The notes under the pieces were generated by a model. It was not told where the DNA came from. It saw only the letters and a program-made list of their open reading frames with translations, and searched no databases. Shown here piece after piece: positions 36,168 to 45,733 of a stretch of 64,000 bases of DNA. The stretch spans positions 434,001-498,000 of the forward strand of contig NZ_CP055157.1 in assembly GCF_013367775.1 (NCBI RefSeq), given 5' to 3'. The position numbers and the translations under genes were made by a program. Numbering within the stretch: the first letter of the stretch is position 1; every line of letters begins with the position of its first letter. This DNA is from Microbulbifer sp. YPW1 (lineage in GTDB: Bacteria > Pseudomonadota > Gammaproteobacteria > Pseudomonadales > Cellvibrionaceae).

Positions 36168-36300
36168 TCCGCTGACGGTTACCCGACAGCGGAAATTGTT
36201 TCGGGCTTTCGCCCTCAGTCACTGACAACTGCAATTGCGCAATCATTATGTCAGAAACCTGAATTCTATATAGAACAATGCCCGCCATGGGGCGGGCATT
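36168..36300 (-). promoter_or_regulatory. rpsO-pnp intercistronic hairpins
   Basis: Two stems lie between rpsO and pnp on the minus strand. The first is AATGCCCGCC-CCATG-GCGGGCATT (36277-36300), just after the rpsO stop. The second has TCCGCTG/CAGCGGA arms (36168-36193) in the pnp leader. Neither has a T-run. In E. coli the equivalent region holds a partial terminator and an RNase III-processed stem through which PNPase represses its own synthesis; the resemblance here is in position and structure only. Confidence 0.55.
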
Positions 36301-36308
36301 GCAGGGTC

Positions 36309-36578
36309 TTAGCGACGCAGGCCGAGCTTGGCGATCAGCTGTGCGTAACGGTTCAGATCCTTGCGCTTCAGGTAGTCCAGCAGCTTACGACGCTGGTTTA
36401 CCATGCGGATCAGACCACGACGGGAGTGGTGGTCTTGCTTGTGAGAAGCAAAGTGACCCTGAAGCTTGTTGATGTTGGCAGTCAGCAGGGCTACCTGAAC
36501 TTCCGGAGAACCGGTATCACCTTCAGACTGGCCGTGCTCTTTCAGGATGGCTGCTTTTTCGTTTGCAGACAGTGCCAT
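36309..36578 (-). CDS. rpsO: 30S ribosomal protein S15
   Basis: An 89-residue protein starting [20 protein letters not shown], with the S15 signature region [20 protein letters not shown] (about 35-54) and ending [17 protein letters not shown]. It binds the 16S rRNA central domain as a primary assembly protein. Length is exactly as expected. It lies between truB and pnp in the standard order. Its ribosome binding site GAGGTAA sits in the loop of a small hairpin (separate entry), which could serve S15 autoregulation. Confidence 0.98.
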   Translation of the reverse strand: MALSANEKAAILKEHGQSEGDTGSPEVQVALLTANINKLQGHFASHKQDHHSRRGLIRMVNQRRKLLDYLKRKDLNRYAQLIAKLGLRR

Positions 36579-36579
36579 A

Positions 36580-36597
36580 ACGAATTACCTCGTTCGT
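36580..36597 (-). promoter_or_regulatory. Hairpin presenting the rpsO ribosome binding site
   Basis: On the minus strand ACGAA-CGAGGTAA-TTCGT forms a 5-bp stem whose 8-nt loop contains the Shine-Dalgarno sequence GAGGTAA, directly before the ATG of rpsO. S15 mRNA leaders in several bacteria are structured for autoregulation; the fit here is by position only. Confidence 0.4.
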
Positions 36598-36690
36598 AAC
36601 ATGCTTTAAAGATCCGGCTGGCCCGTGCATGTTTACAGACCAGCTAGTCATCGTATTACCCGCCCTCACCTGTAACCAGGCTATTGCGGG

Positions 36691-37641
36691 TTATTTTACC
36701 AACCGACGGGGTGCAACCCGTCCGTCATCAGTAATCTCTCCAACGCCTAGAAATTCACCACTTTCCAGGAAGAGGCGCACCATATCACCTTCGTCGCCCA
36801 AGCGATAGACCTGCAGATCCATTACCGGTTGCCCCTGACGCAGATAGTAACCGGTGTCGTCGGACAGGATCATTTTGGGCAGGCCGGAGGCGGGAGAATC
36901 CGCCGGCAGCAGGTGGTGATCCAGCACTTCGGCGCGGTCTTCACCCCGTTCCTCGGTCAGCTCATCCAGGGTGATCGCATCATCTTCATGGTAAGGACCG
37001 GCGGCACTGCGGTGCAGCTTCTCGACAAATGCCCCCACACCCAGCGCCTTGCCCAGATCCTCGGCGAGGCTGCGCACATAGGTACCCTTTGAGCAGTGCA
37101 CTTCGACCTCCGCGCGCGGCATCTTGTCCGGCGACTGGTCAGCAGGGATGAAATTCAGCAATTCGTAGGAGTAGATTTCCACTTCCCGTGGCTCGCGCTC
37201 CACTTCGATCCCCTGGCGGGCCAGTTTGTACAGCGGCTGGCCCTTGTGCTTGAGCGCGGAATACATGGAAGGCACCTGACTGATGGTGCCGCGGAACGGC
37301 ACCATGGCGTCGCGCACCTGCTGCTCGGTGACCCCGGAGGCATCGCTGGTAGCGACCACATTGCCGTCGGCATCGCCGGTTTCGGTGGTCATCCCGAGGC
37401 AAAAGGTACTGCGATAGCGCTTGTCGGCATCCAGCAGGTACTGGGAGAACTTGGTCGCCTCACCGAAACAGATCGGCAGCACGCCGGTGGCCAGAGGGTC
37501 CAGCGCGCCGGTATGCCCCGCGCGATTGGCGAAAAACAGTCGTTTGGCTTTCTGCAGAGCGTCGTTGGCGGATATACCGGTGGGCTTGTTCAGCAACAAG
37601 ACACCGTCGATCTGCCGGCCCCATTTTGGTCTGCGGCCCAT
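36691..37641 (-). CDS. truB: tRNA pseudouridine(55) synthase TruB
   Basis: A 316-residue enzyme that makes pseudouridine 55 in the T-loop of tRNAs. The catalytic-Asp motif is HTGALDPLATGVLPICFGEA (about 41-60, Asp in GALDP). Other family features are LLNKPTGISANDALQKAKRL near the N-terminus, the motif IXQVPSMYSALKHKGQPLYK-like run near 115-135, and KGTYVRSLAEDLGKALGV near 190. A C-terminal PUA-like domain follows (about 245-316). Its ATG overlaps the rbfA stop as TGATG, showing translational coupling. Confidence 0.96.
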   Translation of the reverse strand: MGRRPKWGRQIDGVLLLNKPTGISANDALQKAKRLFFANRAGHTGALDPLATGVLPICFGEATKFSQYLLDADKRYRSTFCLGMTTETGDADGNVVATSDASGVTEQQVRDAMVPFRGTISQVPSMYSALKHKGQPLYKLARQGIEVEREPREVEIYSYELLNFIPADQSPDKMPRAEVEVHCSKGTYVRSLAEDLGKALGVGAFVEKLHRSAAGPYHEDDAITLDELTEERGEDRAEVLDHHLLPADSPASGLPKMILSDDTGYYLRQGQPVMDLQVYRLGDEGDMVRLFLESGEFLGVGEITDDGRVAPRRLVK

Positions 37642-38063
37642 CAGTCGTCGCTATCTTTTTCGCTGTCTTGGTCGTTTTCCGGGTCGCTATCGCCAGCCTT
37701 GCTCTGGTCGGACTGGACCGCCTTGTCGATCAGCGCCGAGAGGTGCTGGCCGCGCACGGAGGTCTCGTCATAGCGGAAATGCAGACGGGGAATGGTGCGA
37801 ATCTGGATCTCTTTGGCGAGCTGGGTACGCAGGAAGCCTGCGGCCTTGTTCAGCGCGGCCATGGAGATATCGATCTTGCTGCGGTCGTCCTCCCCTACCA
37901 GGGTAACAAAGACCTTGGCGGTGGCGAGATCGCGACTCACTTCCACGTCGTTGACATTGACCATGCCTACGCGCGGGTCGCGCACTTCGTGCTGGATCAG
38001 ACGGGCCAGTTCGCGACGCATTGCGTCGGCTACCCGGTCAGCACGGTGGAATTCTTTAGCCAT
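37641..38063 (-). CDS. rbfA: 30S ribosome-binding factor RbfA
   Basis: A 140-residue KH-type protein needed for late 16S rRNA maturation and cold adaptation. It begins MAKEFHRADRVADAMRRELA and contains VRDPRVGMVNVNDVEVSRDL (about 30-49) and LRTQLAKEIQIRTIPRLHFR (about 81-100), both typical. The C-terminal 25 residues are an acidic Asp/Glu/Ser tail (KAGDSDPENDQDSEKDSDD) beyond the folded domain. It lies between infB and truB, as in other gammaproteobacteria. Confidence 0.96.
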   Translation of the reverse strand: MAKEFHRADRVADAMRRELARLIQHEVRDPRVGMVNVNDVEVSRDLATAKVFVTLVGEDDRSKIDISMAALNKAAGFLRTQLAKEIQIRTIPRLHFRYDETSVRGQHLSALIDKAVQSDQSKAGDSDPENDQDSEKDSDD

Positions 38064-38085
38064 TTTTTACCTATCCAGAATGGCG

Positions 38086-38143
38086 GTTCGCCTGTAGCCA
38101 GGCCCCTTCAACTATTGTTGTAGGAACCTGCCTGCAGGCGAAC
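38086..38143. repeat. REP-like palindromic element (degenerate copy)
   Basis: GTTCGCCTG (38086-38094) is the exact reverse complement of CAGGCGAAC (38135-38143). The right side continues as GTAGGAACCTGCCTGCAGGC, closely matching the element at 32915-32981. The left arm is eroded. It lies between infB and rbfA within an operon, a less usual place for such repeats. Confidence 0.6.
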
Positions 38144-38180
38144 AAATCAGCGCCCCGGACTGTGCCGGGGCAACGGGCTA

Positions 38181-41000
38181 TTACAGTTCGCGGGCTACCT
38201 TGACGATATCGTAGACCTCGATCTGGTCGCCGGCTTTGACGTCATTGTAGTCTTTAACGCCGATACCACATTCCATACCGTTGCGAACTTCCTGCACGTC
38301 GTCTTTGAAGCGACGCAGGGATTCCAGTTCGCCCTGGTAGATCACCACGTTGTCGCGCAGTACGCGGATCGGCTTGTTGCGGTGTACGGTACCTTCGGTA
38401 ACCATACAGCCGGCAATCGCACCGAACTTCGGCGAACGGAACACGTCGCGCACCTGGGCGATACCGACAATCTCTTCGCGCAGCTCCGGATCCAGCATGC
38501 CGGACAGGGCCTGCTTCACTTCGTCCAGCAGGTTGTAGATCACGCTGTAGTAACGGATTTCAACGCTTTCGGTCTCGGCCAGTTTACGCGCAGCCACGTC
38601 GGCACGCGTATTGAAGCCGATAACAATAGCGCCGGAGGTCAACGCCAGGTTGATGTCGTTCTCGGCGATACCGCCGACACCGCTGGAAACCACATTGACC
38701 GAAACTTCCTCGTTGCCGATTTCCGCCAGTGCAGACAGGATGGCTTCCAGAGAGCCGCGCACGTCCGCCTTGATCACAACCGGCAATACTTTCTTCTCGC
38801 CAGCTTCCATGTCCGCAAACATGTTTTCCAGCTTGGCCGCCTGCTGGCGCTGCATGCGCTCGCGACGTTCTTTGTCGGCGCGCTGCTCGGCCACTTCACG
38901 GGCCTTGCGCTCGTCGGCAACGACCAGGAACTCATCACCGGCATTCGGCGTGGTGTCGAGACCCAGCAGCTCTACCGGAGTGGAGGGGCCAGCTTCCTTC
39001 ACGGATTTGCCCAGCTCGTTGGTCATGGCGCGAACACGGCCGTAGCTCTGGCCCGCCAGCACGATATCGCCGCGCTTCAGCTCGCCGTTCTGAACCAGCA
39101 GGGTAGCGACAACACCGCGGCCTTTTTCCAGGCGGGATTCGATCACAACACCACTGGCCGGTACGCTTACCTTGGCCTTCAGCTCCAGCATTTCGGACTG
39201 CAGGGAAACCGCTTCCAACAGCTCGTCGATGCCCTGGCCGGTATGCGCAGACACTTCGATAAACTGAGTGTCGCCGCCCCAGTCTTCCGGGATCACGTCT
39301 TTGGCTGCCAGCTCGTTCTTCACACGATCCGGGTCCGCCGATTCCTTGTCGCACTTGTTGATGGCGACAACCAGCGGTACGCCCGCCGCTTTGGAGTGGG
39401 CAACGGCCTCTTCGGTCTGCGGCATGACGCCGTCGTCCGCGGCCACTACCAGGATAACCACGTCGGTCGCCTTGGCACCGCGGGCGCGCATGGCGGTGAA
39501 CGCCGCGTGTCCCGGGGTATCCAGGAAGGCGATCTCGCCCTGGCTGGTTTTTACCCGGTAGGCACCGATGTGCTGGGTAATGCCGCCGGCTTCACCGGAG
39601 GCCACCTTGGTTTTACGGATGTAGTCGAGCAGCGAGGTTTTACCGTGGTCGACGTGACCCATAACGGTAACAACCGGCGCGCGGCTGACTTCTTCGCCTT
39701 CCACATCCTGAGACTGGGCAACGAGCTTCTCTTCCAGCTCGTTTTCAGAGCGCAGAACCACTTTGTGGCCCATCTCTTCGACGATCAGGCTCGCGGTGTC
39801 GCGATCCAGGCTCTGGTTAATGGTGACCATTTCGCCCATTTTCATCAGACGCTTGATCAGCTCACCGGCTTTGATATTCAACTGCTTGGCGAGCTCGCCG
39901 ACGGTGATCGTCTCGCCCAGTTGTACTTCGTACACTTGCTTTCCTGTCGGCTTCTTGAAGCCGTGTGTGTTCTTTACTTTCAGCGTCGGGCGAGACAGGG
40001 AGCGGGTGCTGCGTTTCTCGTCCTCGGTTTCGAAGGCTTCCAGCGCAGCATCGTACAGAGAAGTCTTGCTCGACTTCTTGGGGCCACTCTTACCGCGACG
40101 GCTGCGGCGCTTGCGCGGCTCGTCGTCATCGCGGTCTTCAGTAGTCGCTTCCTGCTTACGGCGCAAGGAAGGCTTGGCCGCGGCACCGGCACCGGCAGTG
40201 GTGTCTGCAGCGGGCGCCTGCTTGGCTTTCTCGGCACGGTCTTTCTGTTCTTGCTCAAGGCGTGCACGCTCCGCTTCTACGCGGGCTTTTTTCTCTTCCA
40301 GCTCGGCCGCTTCACGCTCGTTTTCTTTCTTACGGCGCTCCATGGCGGCAATACGCATGGCTTCGATGTCATCGACATAGCTGGAACGGATGGGGGCAGG
40401 CTCAGGCTTGGGCGCAGGCTTCGCTTCCGGCTTCGGCTCAGGCTTGGCTTCAACAGGCTCTTCGGCTTTCTCGGGCTGGGCCGCAGCCTCTTCCGCAGCC
40501 TTGGCTTCCGCTTCGGCTTTGGCAGCCGCTTCGGCTTCCTGCTTGGCCTTGGCTTCTTCTTCAGCCTTCGCTTTGGCTTCTGCCTCAGCGGCTTCCTGCT
40601 CTGCGCGGGCGCGCTCAGCAGCTGCCTTTTCCGCTGCTGCCAGCTCTTCTTCCGCCTTCTGCAGCGCAGAAGTATCCAGCTCAGCTTCCTGCTCTTCGGT
40701 TTCAGCGCGCTTCACGTAAGTGCGCTTCTTGCGCACTTCCACATTGACGGTCTTGCGGCCGGTGCCAGATCCGGTCTTGAGCGTCGTGGTGGTTTTGCGC
40801 TTGAGGGTAATCTTTTTGGGTGCAGCTGCTTGCTCCCCGTGACTACTTTTAAGGAAGTTGAGCAGGACCTGCTTCTCTTCTGCGGATACGGGCGCATCTG
40901 CTGAAGTGTGGGGCAAACCCGCTTCCTGCATCTGCTTGAGCAGACGCTCTTCGGTGGCACCAACCGATTTGGCGAGTTCGCTAACTGTTACTTCGGCCAT
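38181..41000 (-). CDS. infB: Translation initiation factor IF-2
   Basis: A 939-residue GTPase that places initiator tRNA in the ribosomal P site. The N-terminus [20 protein letters not shown] is the IF2N domain. Residues about 100-300 are a Lys/Glu/Ala-rich low-complexity region ([20 protein letters not shown]). A second IF2N-type domain lies near 350-400. The G domain begins with [20 protein letters not shown] (G1, about 443), then DTPGHAAF (G3) and NKCD (G4). Domains II-IV follow, ending [19 protein letters not shown]. Large size is normal for gammaproteobacterial IF2. The nearby nusA is 140 bp upstream. Confidence 0.98.
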   Translation of the reverse strand: MAEVTVSELAKSVGATEERLLKQMQEAGLPHTSADAPVSAEEKQVLLNFLKSSHGEQAAAPKKITLKRKTTTTLKTGSGTGRKTVNVEVRKKRTYVKRAETEEQEAELDTSALQKAEEELAAAEKAAAERARAEQEAAEAEAKAKAEEEAKAKQEAEAAAKAEAEAKAAEEAAAQPEKAEEPVEAKPEPKPEAKPAPKPEPAPIRSSYVDDIEAMRIAAMERRKKENEREAAELEEKKARVEAERARLEQEQKDRAEKAKQAPAADTTAGAGAAAKPSLRRKQEATTEDRDDDEPRKRRSRRGKSGPKKSSKTSLYDAALEAFETEDEKRSTRSLSRPTLKVKNTHGFKKPTGKQVYEVQLGETITVGELAKQLNIKAGELIKRLMKMGEMVTINQSLDRDTASLIVEEMGHKVVLRSENELEEKLVAQSQDVEGEEVSRAPVVTVMGHVDHGKTSLLDYIRKTKVASGEAGGITQHIGAYRVKTSQGEIAFLDTPGHAAFTAMRARGAKATDVVILVVAADDGVMPQTEEAVAHSKAAGVPLVVAINKCDKESADPDRVKNELAAKDVIPEDWGGDTQFIEVSAHTGQGIDELLEAVSLQSEMLELKAKVSVPASGVVIESRLEKGRGVVATLLVQNGELKRGDIVLAGQSYGRVRAMTNELGKSVKEAGPSTPVELLGLDTTPNAGDEFLVVADERKAREVAEQRADKERRERMQRQQAAKLENMFADMEAGEKKVLPVVIKADVRGSLEAILSALAEIGNEEVSVNVVSSGVGGIAENDINLALTSGAIVIGFNTRADVAARKLAETESVEIRYYSVIYNLLDEVKQALSGMLDPELREEIVGIAQVRDVFRSPKFGAIAGCMVTEGTVHRNKPIRVLRDNVVIYQGELESLRRFKDDVQEVRNGMECGIGVKDYNDVKAGDQIEVYDIVKVAREL

Positions 41001-41140
41001 TCTCTCTCCTAAAAAGTCGCTTGTGGCGGAGCAGCATCAATTCATTTTACTGCTCCACCCTTAGCCTGCTTTGGCAGGCAATTCGGGACGCGCACATCAT
41101 AGCTGTGCGCAGGGCCGGGCTCTCGCCCGGCGCTCGGGCA

Positions 41141-42643
41141 TTAAGCCTCTTGATCACTGTCGTCGGCGAACCAGGGCTCGCGAGCTTTCATGATCAGCGC
41201 GGCAGCGCGTTCTTGGTCCATACCTTCAATGTCCAGCAGGTCGTCCACGGCCTGCTCTGCCAGATCTTCCATGGAAGCTACACCACGGCTGGCCAGCTGG
41301 AACGCCAGCTGGCGATCCATGCCTTCCATGTTCAGCAGGTCTTCCTGCGGCTCGGACGCATCCAGCTCTTCTTCAGACGCCAGCGCCTGGGTCAGCAGGG
41401 CGTCTTTGGCGCGGGCGCGCAGTTCTTCGGCGATTTCCTCGTCGAAGCCTTCGATACCCAGCATTTCTTCCAGCGGTACGTAGGCCACTTCCTCAAGGGA
41501 GGTGAAGCCTTCGTCTACCAGAACGCCAGCCACGTCTTCGTCGATATCCAGACGCTCCATGAAGGTTTCCATGATGCTGCCGGATTCGGCTTCCTGCTTG
41601 GCCTGCCAGTCGTCCACGCTCATCACGTTGATCTGCCACTGGGTCAGCTCGGAAGCAAGGCGCACGTTCTGGCCACTGCGACCAATCGCCATTGCCAGGT
41701 TTTCCTCGGCAACCGCCACGTCCATGGAACCAGCATCTTCGTCCACCACGATGGACTCGATTTCCGCAGGCGCCATGGCATTGATGACGAACTGAGCGGG
41801 GTTGTCGTCCCACAGTACGATGTCGACGCGCTCGCCGGACAGCTCGTTGGAAACCGCCTGAACACGTGCACCGCGCATGCCAACACAGGCACCGACCGGA
41901 TCGATACGACCGTCGTTGGTGTTGACTGCAATCTTGGCGCGCAGACCGGGATCGCGGGCGGCACCCTTAATCTCGATCACCTGTTCGGAAATCTCCGGCA
42001 CTTCAATGCGGAACAGCTCGATCAGCATCTCCGGGCAGGAGCGGCTCAGTTTCAGCTGCGGCCCACGGGCTTCCGGCTCGATTTCCAGCAGGATTGCGCG
42101 TACACGGTCACCGAGACGGAAAATCTCACGACCTACCAGCTGGTCACGAGGCAGACGCGCTTCGGCGTTGTTGCCCAGATCCACAGCGATAAAGTCGCGG
42201 GTCACTTTCTTCACGGTACCGCTGACCAGCTCACCGACACGGTCACGGTATTCATCAACGATTTTGGCGCGCTCGGCTTCACGTACCTTCTGCACGATCA
42301 CCTGTTTGGCAGTCTGCGCAGCAATACGACCGAACTCGACGTTTTCCACCTGCTCACGGTAGACATCACCAGCTTTCAGCTCGGTGTCTTTCTCGTGGGC
42401 TTCTTCCAGCGTGAACTGGGTACCCAGCTCCGCCAGCGTGTCATCGTCTACCACTTCCCAGCTACGGAAAGTTTCGTAGTCACCGCTGCGGCGGTCGATG
42501 ATCACCTCGATGGTGGAATCTTCGTCGTAGCGCTTCTTGGTGGCCGTTGCGAGGGCCGCCTCGATTGCCTGGAAAATAATATCCCGGTCAACGCCTTTCT
42601 CGTTGGAAACCGCCTCGGCTACCAGCAAGATCTCTTTGTTCAT
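41141..42643 (-). CDS. nusA: Transcription termination/antitermination factor NusA
   Basis: A 500-residue RNA polymerase-binding protein. The N-terminal domain starts [20 protein letters not shown]. The S1 domain lies near 135-200 ([20 protein letters not shown]), KH1 near 230-300 ([24 protein letters not shown] run with GMRG) and KH2 near 300-345 ([18 protein letters not shown]). Two acidic C-terminal repeats follow (about 365-495), the second with [19 protein letters not shown]. The presence of both acidic repeats is typical of gammaproteobacteria, where they bind the RNA polymerase alpha subunit. It lies between rimP and infB. Confidence 0.98.
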   Translation of the reverse strand: MNKEILLVAEAVSNEKGVDRDIIFQAIEAALATATKKRYDEDSTIEVIIDRRSGDYETFRSWEVVDDDTLAELGTQFTLEEAHEKDTELKAGDVYREQVENVEFGRIAAQTAKQVIVQKVREAERAKIVDEYRDRVGELVSGTVKKVTRDFIAVDLGNNAEARLPRDQLVGREIFRLGDRVRAILLEIEPEARGPQLKLSRSCPEMLIELFRIEVPEISEQVIEIKGAARDPGLRAKIAVNTNDGRIDPVGACVGMRGARVQAVSNELSGERVDIVLWDDNPAQFVINAMAPAEIESIVVDEDAGSMDVAVAEENLAMAIGRSGQNVRLASELTQWQINVMSVDDWQAKQEAESGSIMETFMERLDIDEDVAGVLVDEGFTSLEEVAYVPLEEMLGIEGFDEEIAEELRARAKDALLTQALASEEELDASEPQEDLLNMEGMDRQLAFQLASRGVASMEDLAEQAVDDLLDIEGMDQERAAALIMKAREPWFADDSDQEA

Positions 42644-42734
42644 GCAGCTGCCTCTTCAAAAACGCTACGTGCTGACTATTCAATGCTTCGGCAGATACTG
42701 CTTTACAGCACTACCGGGTACTTCTGCATTGCCC

Positions 42735-43208
42735 TTACTTCTTTCCACTCTCGAACTGCGGAACGATATTCGCTCTCTCGATACTGTCGATCGGCAGCAG
42801 ATACTCGTTTTCGCTATCGATACGCAGGACCACTTCATCGCCCTCGACACCGGCCAGCAGGCCGCGCCATTTGCGCTGACCGTCCAGCGGCATGCGCAAG
42901 CGCAATTCAACCTGGGCGCCGATAAAACGCTGATACTGTTCAAGCTTGTACAGCGGTCGATCCATCCCCGGGGAAGATACTTCCAGGGTGTACTTGCTGC
43001 TGATCGGATCTTCCACGTCCATCACGGCACTGACCTGGCGGCTGACCTTTTCACAGTCCTCCACGGAGATACCGCGCTCGGCATCAATGTAGATCCGCAG
43101 CAGGGCGTTGCGGCCGTGGGTCTGATAATCGATCCCCCACAGCTCGCAATCCAGTGATTCAACCACCGGAGCCAGAAGCTCTTCCAAAAGTTCGCGCTTG
43201 CTTGCCAT
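42735..43208 (-). CDS. rimP: Ribosome maturation factor RimP
   Basis: A 157-residue protein needed for 30S subunit assembly. I start at the ATG at 43208 (MASKRELLEELLAPVVESLD); a longer frame from 43361 has a leader-like N-terminus not seen in the family. Family features are LDCELWGIDYQTHGRNALLR (about 19-38), AVMDVEDPISSKYTLEVSSP (about 62-81) and the GMDRPLYK motif just after. The C-terminal half is an Sm-like fold. It heads the rimP-nusA-infB operon, 173 bp after the tRNA-fMet genes and beyond a terminator. Confidence 0.95.
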   Translation of the reverse strand: MASKRELLEELLAPVVESLDCELWGIDYQTHGRNALLRIYIDAERGISVEDCEKVSRQVSAVMDVEDPISSKYTLEVSSPGMDRPLYKLEQYQRFIGAQVELRLRMPLDGQRKWRGLLAGVEGDEVVLRIDSENEYLLPIDSIERANIVPQFESGKK

Positions 43209-43380
43209 ATCACCACTTTGGCCCGGCGAACCGCCGGGGCAGATGTGCAACGGCGTCTGCACGTTGCAAAAACGAAAAATGGGCAGCGAAGCTGACCCCA
43301 CGGTCCGAATGAGAAACCGCGGCGCCGACTCCCGGCCCATTCGGATGGCAAACCAGGCCAAACCTGTTTGCCGCAGATAC

Positions 43381-43405
43381 GAAAAAGCCCCTAACAGGGG
43401 CTTTT
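43381..43405 (-). terminator. Terminator between tRNA-fMet genes and rimP
   Basis: On the minus strand AAAAGCCCC-TGTTA-GGGGCTTTTTC forms a 9-10 bp stem with T-run. It lies 39 bp past the second tRNA and could end the tRNA transcript or attenuate read-through into rimP-nusA-infB. Confidence 0.85.
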
Positions 43406-43443
43406 ACTGCGTAGTCACATACCAAGTATGTAACCACAAAATT

Positions 43444-43520
<77 letters not shown>

Positions 43521-43571
43521 ACAACACACACCTGAGGGGATACCACATACACATCCAGTATAAATGGAAAT

Positions 43572-43648
<77 letters not shown>

Positions 43649-43727
43649 CCTACACCCTGAAAGTCGACCCCTGGTAAGATGTTCGACTTCCTGCGGCGGG
43701 TTGCCCCGACCGCTCAAGAGGCTGCGC

Positions 43728-43756
43728 ATTCTATGGGTGAGACCTTAGGGAGTCAA
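43728..43756 (-). promoter_or_regulatory. Sigma70 promoter for the tRNA-fMet pair
   Basis: On the minus strand, TTGACT (-35, 43756-43751) and TAGAAT (-10, 43733-43728) are separated by exactly 17 bp. The sequence after the -10 is GCGCAGCC, a GC-rich discriminator like those of stringently controlled stable-RNA promoters. It leaves a 5' leader of about 70 nt. Further upstream (43775-43799) the 12-mer TCTCACATCGGT is directly repeated, 13 bp apart. The rest of the 302-bp gap to moaE holds no gene. Confidence 0.8.
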
Positions 43757-43950
43757 GCCACTTTTGGCACTAATTCTCACATCGGTTTCTCACATCGGTG
43801 CCCAATACCGATGAGAGCACCGCGCTACCGGCGGCGAGTTTCATTATAAGAAGAAAGACGACGGGTGCGTGGAGTTGATTTGCGCCAATTTCACGGAAAC
43901 ACAGAGCCGACGGCAAAAATAGAATGAATTCTCACTCTGCGGCCCGGTAG

Positions 43951-44403
43951 TCAGCGCCACTTCTGCAGGGCCTCCCTGTCGCTGTCCCGCGCGGCAACCC
44001 AGCCGACACCCGCTTCCCCGGACTCCAGCTTCCAGAATGGTGCCTCCGTCTTGAGGCGATCCATGATGTAGTGACAAGCCGCGAACGCCGCCTCGCGGTG
44101 GGGACTGGTCACCCCCACGAACACGATATCCTCCTCCACTGCCATGGGGCCAACGCGGTGCAGCAGGCGCACCCGCCCGAGCGCCCAGCGCGCTCGCGCG
44201 TCACTGACGATCCGCTGCAGGCTTCTTTCCGTCATACCCGGGTAGTGTTCCAGAGCCAGGCCACTGACGCCCGCGCCGGCATTGAAATCGCGCACCGAGC
44301 CGACAAACATGGCACCGGCGCCGTCACTGCGGTTATCTGCGCGCAGCGCTGCATATTCATCGGCCACGGCGAGCGGAGCCGTGCGCACTTCAATAAAATC
44401 CAC
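43951..44403 (-). CDS. moaE: Molybdopterin synthase catalytic subunit MoaE
   Basis: A 150-residue subunit that, with thiocarboxylated MoaD, converts precursor Z (cPMP) to molybdopterin. Family motifs are MFVGSVRDFNAGAGVSGLAL (about 34-53), LEHYPGMTERSLQRI (about 53-67), RVRLLHRVGPMAVEEDIVFV (about 77-96) and the active-site stretch DRLKTEAPFWKLE (about 116-128), with Lys residues that contact the MoaD C-terminus. It is last in a minus-strand moaA-B-C-D-E run, 6 bp after moaD. The enzyme serves the nitrate reductase NarG encoded in this island. Confidence 0.95.
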   Translation of the reverse strand: MDFIEVRTAPLAVADEYAALRADNRSDGAGAMFVGSVRDFNAGAGVSGLALEHYPGMTERSLQRIVSDARARWALGRVRLLHRVGPMAVEEDIVFVGVTSPHREAAFAACHYIMDRLKTEAPFWKLESGEAGVGWVAARDSDREALQKWR

Positions 44404-44409
44404 AGCGGC

Positions 44410-44655
44410 TCACCCTCCGGTGACCGGCGGGAAAAACGCGACCTCATCACCATCGCCAACCCGGGTTGTTGGCGCAGCCATCTCCTGGTTCACTGCCGCC
44501 TGTATATCGGCCGCTTGCAGGGACGCCTGCCATTCCGGGAACAACGCCCCCAGATGGTCGCGCAGCTCGGTAACGCTGCCGGAGAAATCTTCCAGGCGAT
44601 GCTCGGCGGTGCCCAGGCGCTCGCGCAGGCCGGCAAAAAACAGAACCTTAACCAT
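44410..44655 (-). CDS. moaD: Molybdopterin synthase sulfur carrier MoaD
   Basis: An 81-residue ubiquitin-fold sulfur carrier. [20 protein letters not shown] is a typical N-terminal strand and loop, [14 protein letters not shown] the expected C-terminal end. The terminal Gly-Gly becomes the thiocarboxylate that supplies sulfur to MoaE. It overlaps the end of moaC by 8 nt, so translation is coupled. Length agrees with the family. Confidence 0.94.
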   Translation of the reverse strand: MVKVLFFAGLRERLGTAEHRLEDFSGSVTELRDHLGALFPEWQASLQAADIQAAVNQEMAAPTTRVGDGDEVAFFPPVTGG

Positions 44656-45139
44656 GGGTTACCTCCTCCGTCTGCCAGTGGCCCCGTTTACCGCCAGACT
44701 TTTCCAGCAGGCGTGTGGGGCCGATGATCATTGCCGGGTCTACCGCCTTGCACATATCGTAAATGGTCAGTGCCGCCACTGACGCGGCAGTCAACGCCTC
44801 CATTTCCACGCCAGTGCGCCCGGCCAGGCGGCAGTAGCTGCGAACGCGTACCGTGCGGGCATCAGCCAGCAACTCAAAGTCCACTTCCACTTTGGTCAGC
44901 GCCAGCGGATGACACAGGGGAATCAGGTCCGCGGTTTTCTTGGCCGCCTGTATTCCGGCGATACGCGCCACCGCCAGCGCATCGCCCTTCTTGTTACTGC
45001 CGTCCACCAGCAGCGCGAATGCCTCGGCGCTCATGCGCACCGCACTCTCGGCGCGGGCGCTGCGCTCGCTCACGGATTTGTCCGTGACGTCGACCATGTT
45101 CGCTTCGCCGCGCTCGTTGAGATGGGTCAACCGGCTCAT
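44648..45139 (-). CDS. moaC: Cyclic pyranopterin monophosphate synthase MoaC
   Basis: A 163-residue enzyme that converts the MoaA product (3',8-cyclo-dihydro-GTP) to cPMP. Signature elements are [20 protein letters not shown] near the N-terminus, [20 protein letters not shown] (about 66-85), [20 protein letters not shown] (about 109-128) followed by MCKAVDP with the catalytic Asp, and the closing KSGGKRGHW. It starts 5 bp after moaB and overlaps moaD at its end. Confidence 0.96.
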   Translation of the reverse strand: MSRLTHLNERGEANMVDVTDKSVSERSARAESAVRMSAEAFALLVDGSNKKGDALAVARIAGIQAAKKTADLIPLCHPLALTKVEVDFELLADARTVRVRSYCRLAGRTGVEMEALTAASVAALTIYDMCKAVDPAMIIGPTRLLEKSGGKRGHWQTEEVTHG

Positions 45140-45143
45140 CCCG

Positions 45144-45686
45144 TTACCCCCGGGATTCGCAGGCCGGCTGTGCCGGGCGGATATGCGGGATGAAATTGCA
45201 CGGGCGATGGCGTGAGTCCAACTGCTCCAGCAGGATGCCTTCCCAGCCGGTGCGACAGGCGCCGGTGGAACCGGGCATACAGCAGATCAGGGTGTGATTG
45301 GCCAACCCGGCCAGTGCCCGCGACTGCACGGTGGAGCTGCCGATATCGGCAAAGGAAACCTGTCGGAACAACTCACCGAATCCTTCCACGGTCTTGTCGA
45401 ACAGTGGCTGCAACGCTTCCGGAGTGGAGTCGCGATCGGTAAAGCCGGTGCCACCGGTGACCAGTACCGCCTGGACGCTTTCGTCGGCGATCCACTGGGA
45501 CACCGCCGCCCGCATCAGGTAGATGTCATCGGGCAGGATGCACTTGTCCGCGAGCTTGTGCCCGGCGGCCTGTAGCGCTTCGGCCAGGTACTGGCCCGAG
45601 GTATCGTTCTCTTCGGTGCGGGTGTCGGATACGGTCAACACCGCGATATTGAGAGGCTCGAAGGTTTGTACTGCGTGTCCAGCCAT
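45144..45686 (-). CDS. moaB: Molybdenum cofactor biosynthesis protein MoaB
   Basis: A 180-residue MogA/MoaB-type protein that adenylylates molybdopterin before molybdate insertion. Features are [20 protein letters not shown] (about 12-31), [20 protein letters not shown] (about 79-98, the GGTG nucleotide loop) and the GTR-like [20 protein letters not shown] (about 133-152). The last 25 residues are rich in Arg and Pro and are not conserved in the fold. It lies between moaA and moaC. Confidence 0.95.
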   Translation of the reverse strand: MAGHAVQTFEPLNIAVLTVSDTRTEENDTSGQYLAEALQAAGHKLADKCILPDDIYLMRAAVSQWIADESVQAVLVTGGTGFTDRDSTPEALQPLFDKTVEGFGELFRQVSFADIGSSTVQSRALAGLANHTLICCMPGSTGACRTGWEGILLEQLDSRHRPCNFIPHIRPAQPACESRG

Positions 45687-45733
45687 AATGCATTCTTCCG
45701 TTCAGTCAGATTCAGAAAAAACCAGAAAATCGA

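Noticed and set aside
33424..42925. Long plus-strand open frames (for example 33424-36045, 38382-40904, 41021-42925)
   Set aside because: They lie opposite pnp, infB and nusA, all unmistakable and highly expressed. They are shadows caused by codon bias.
43844..44077. 77-codon minus-strand ORF overlapping the end of moaE
   Set aside because: Overlaps moaE in another frame, has no ribosome binding site and no recognisable family.
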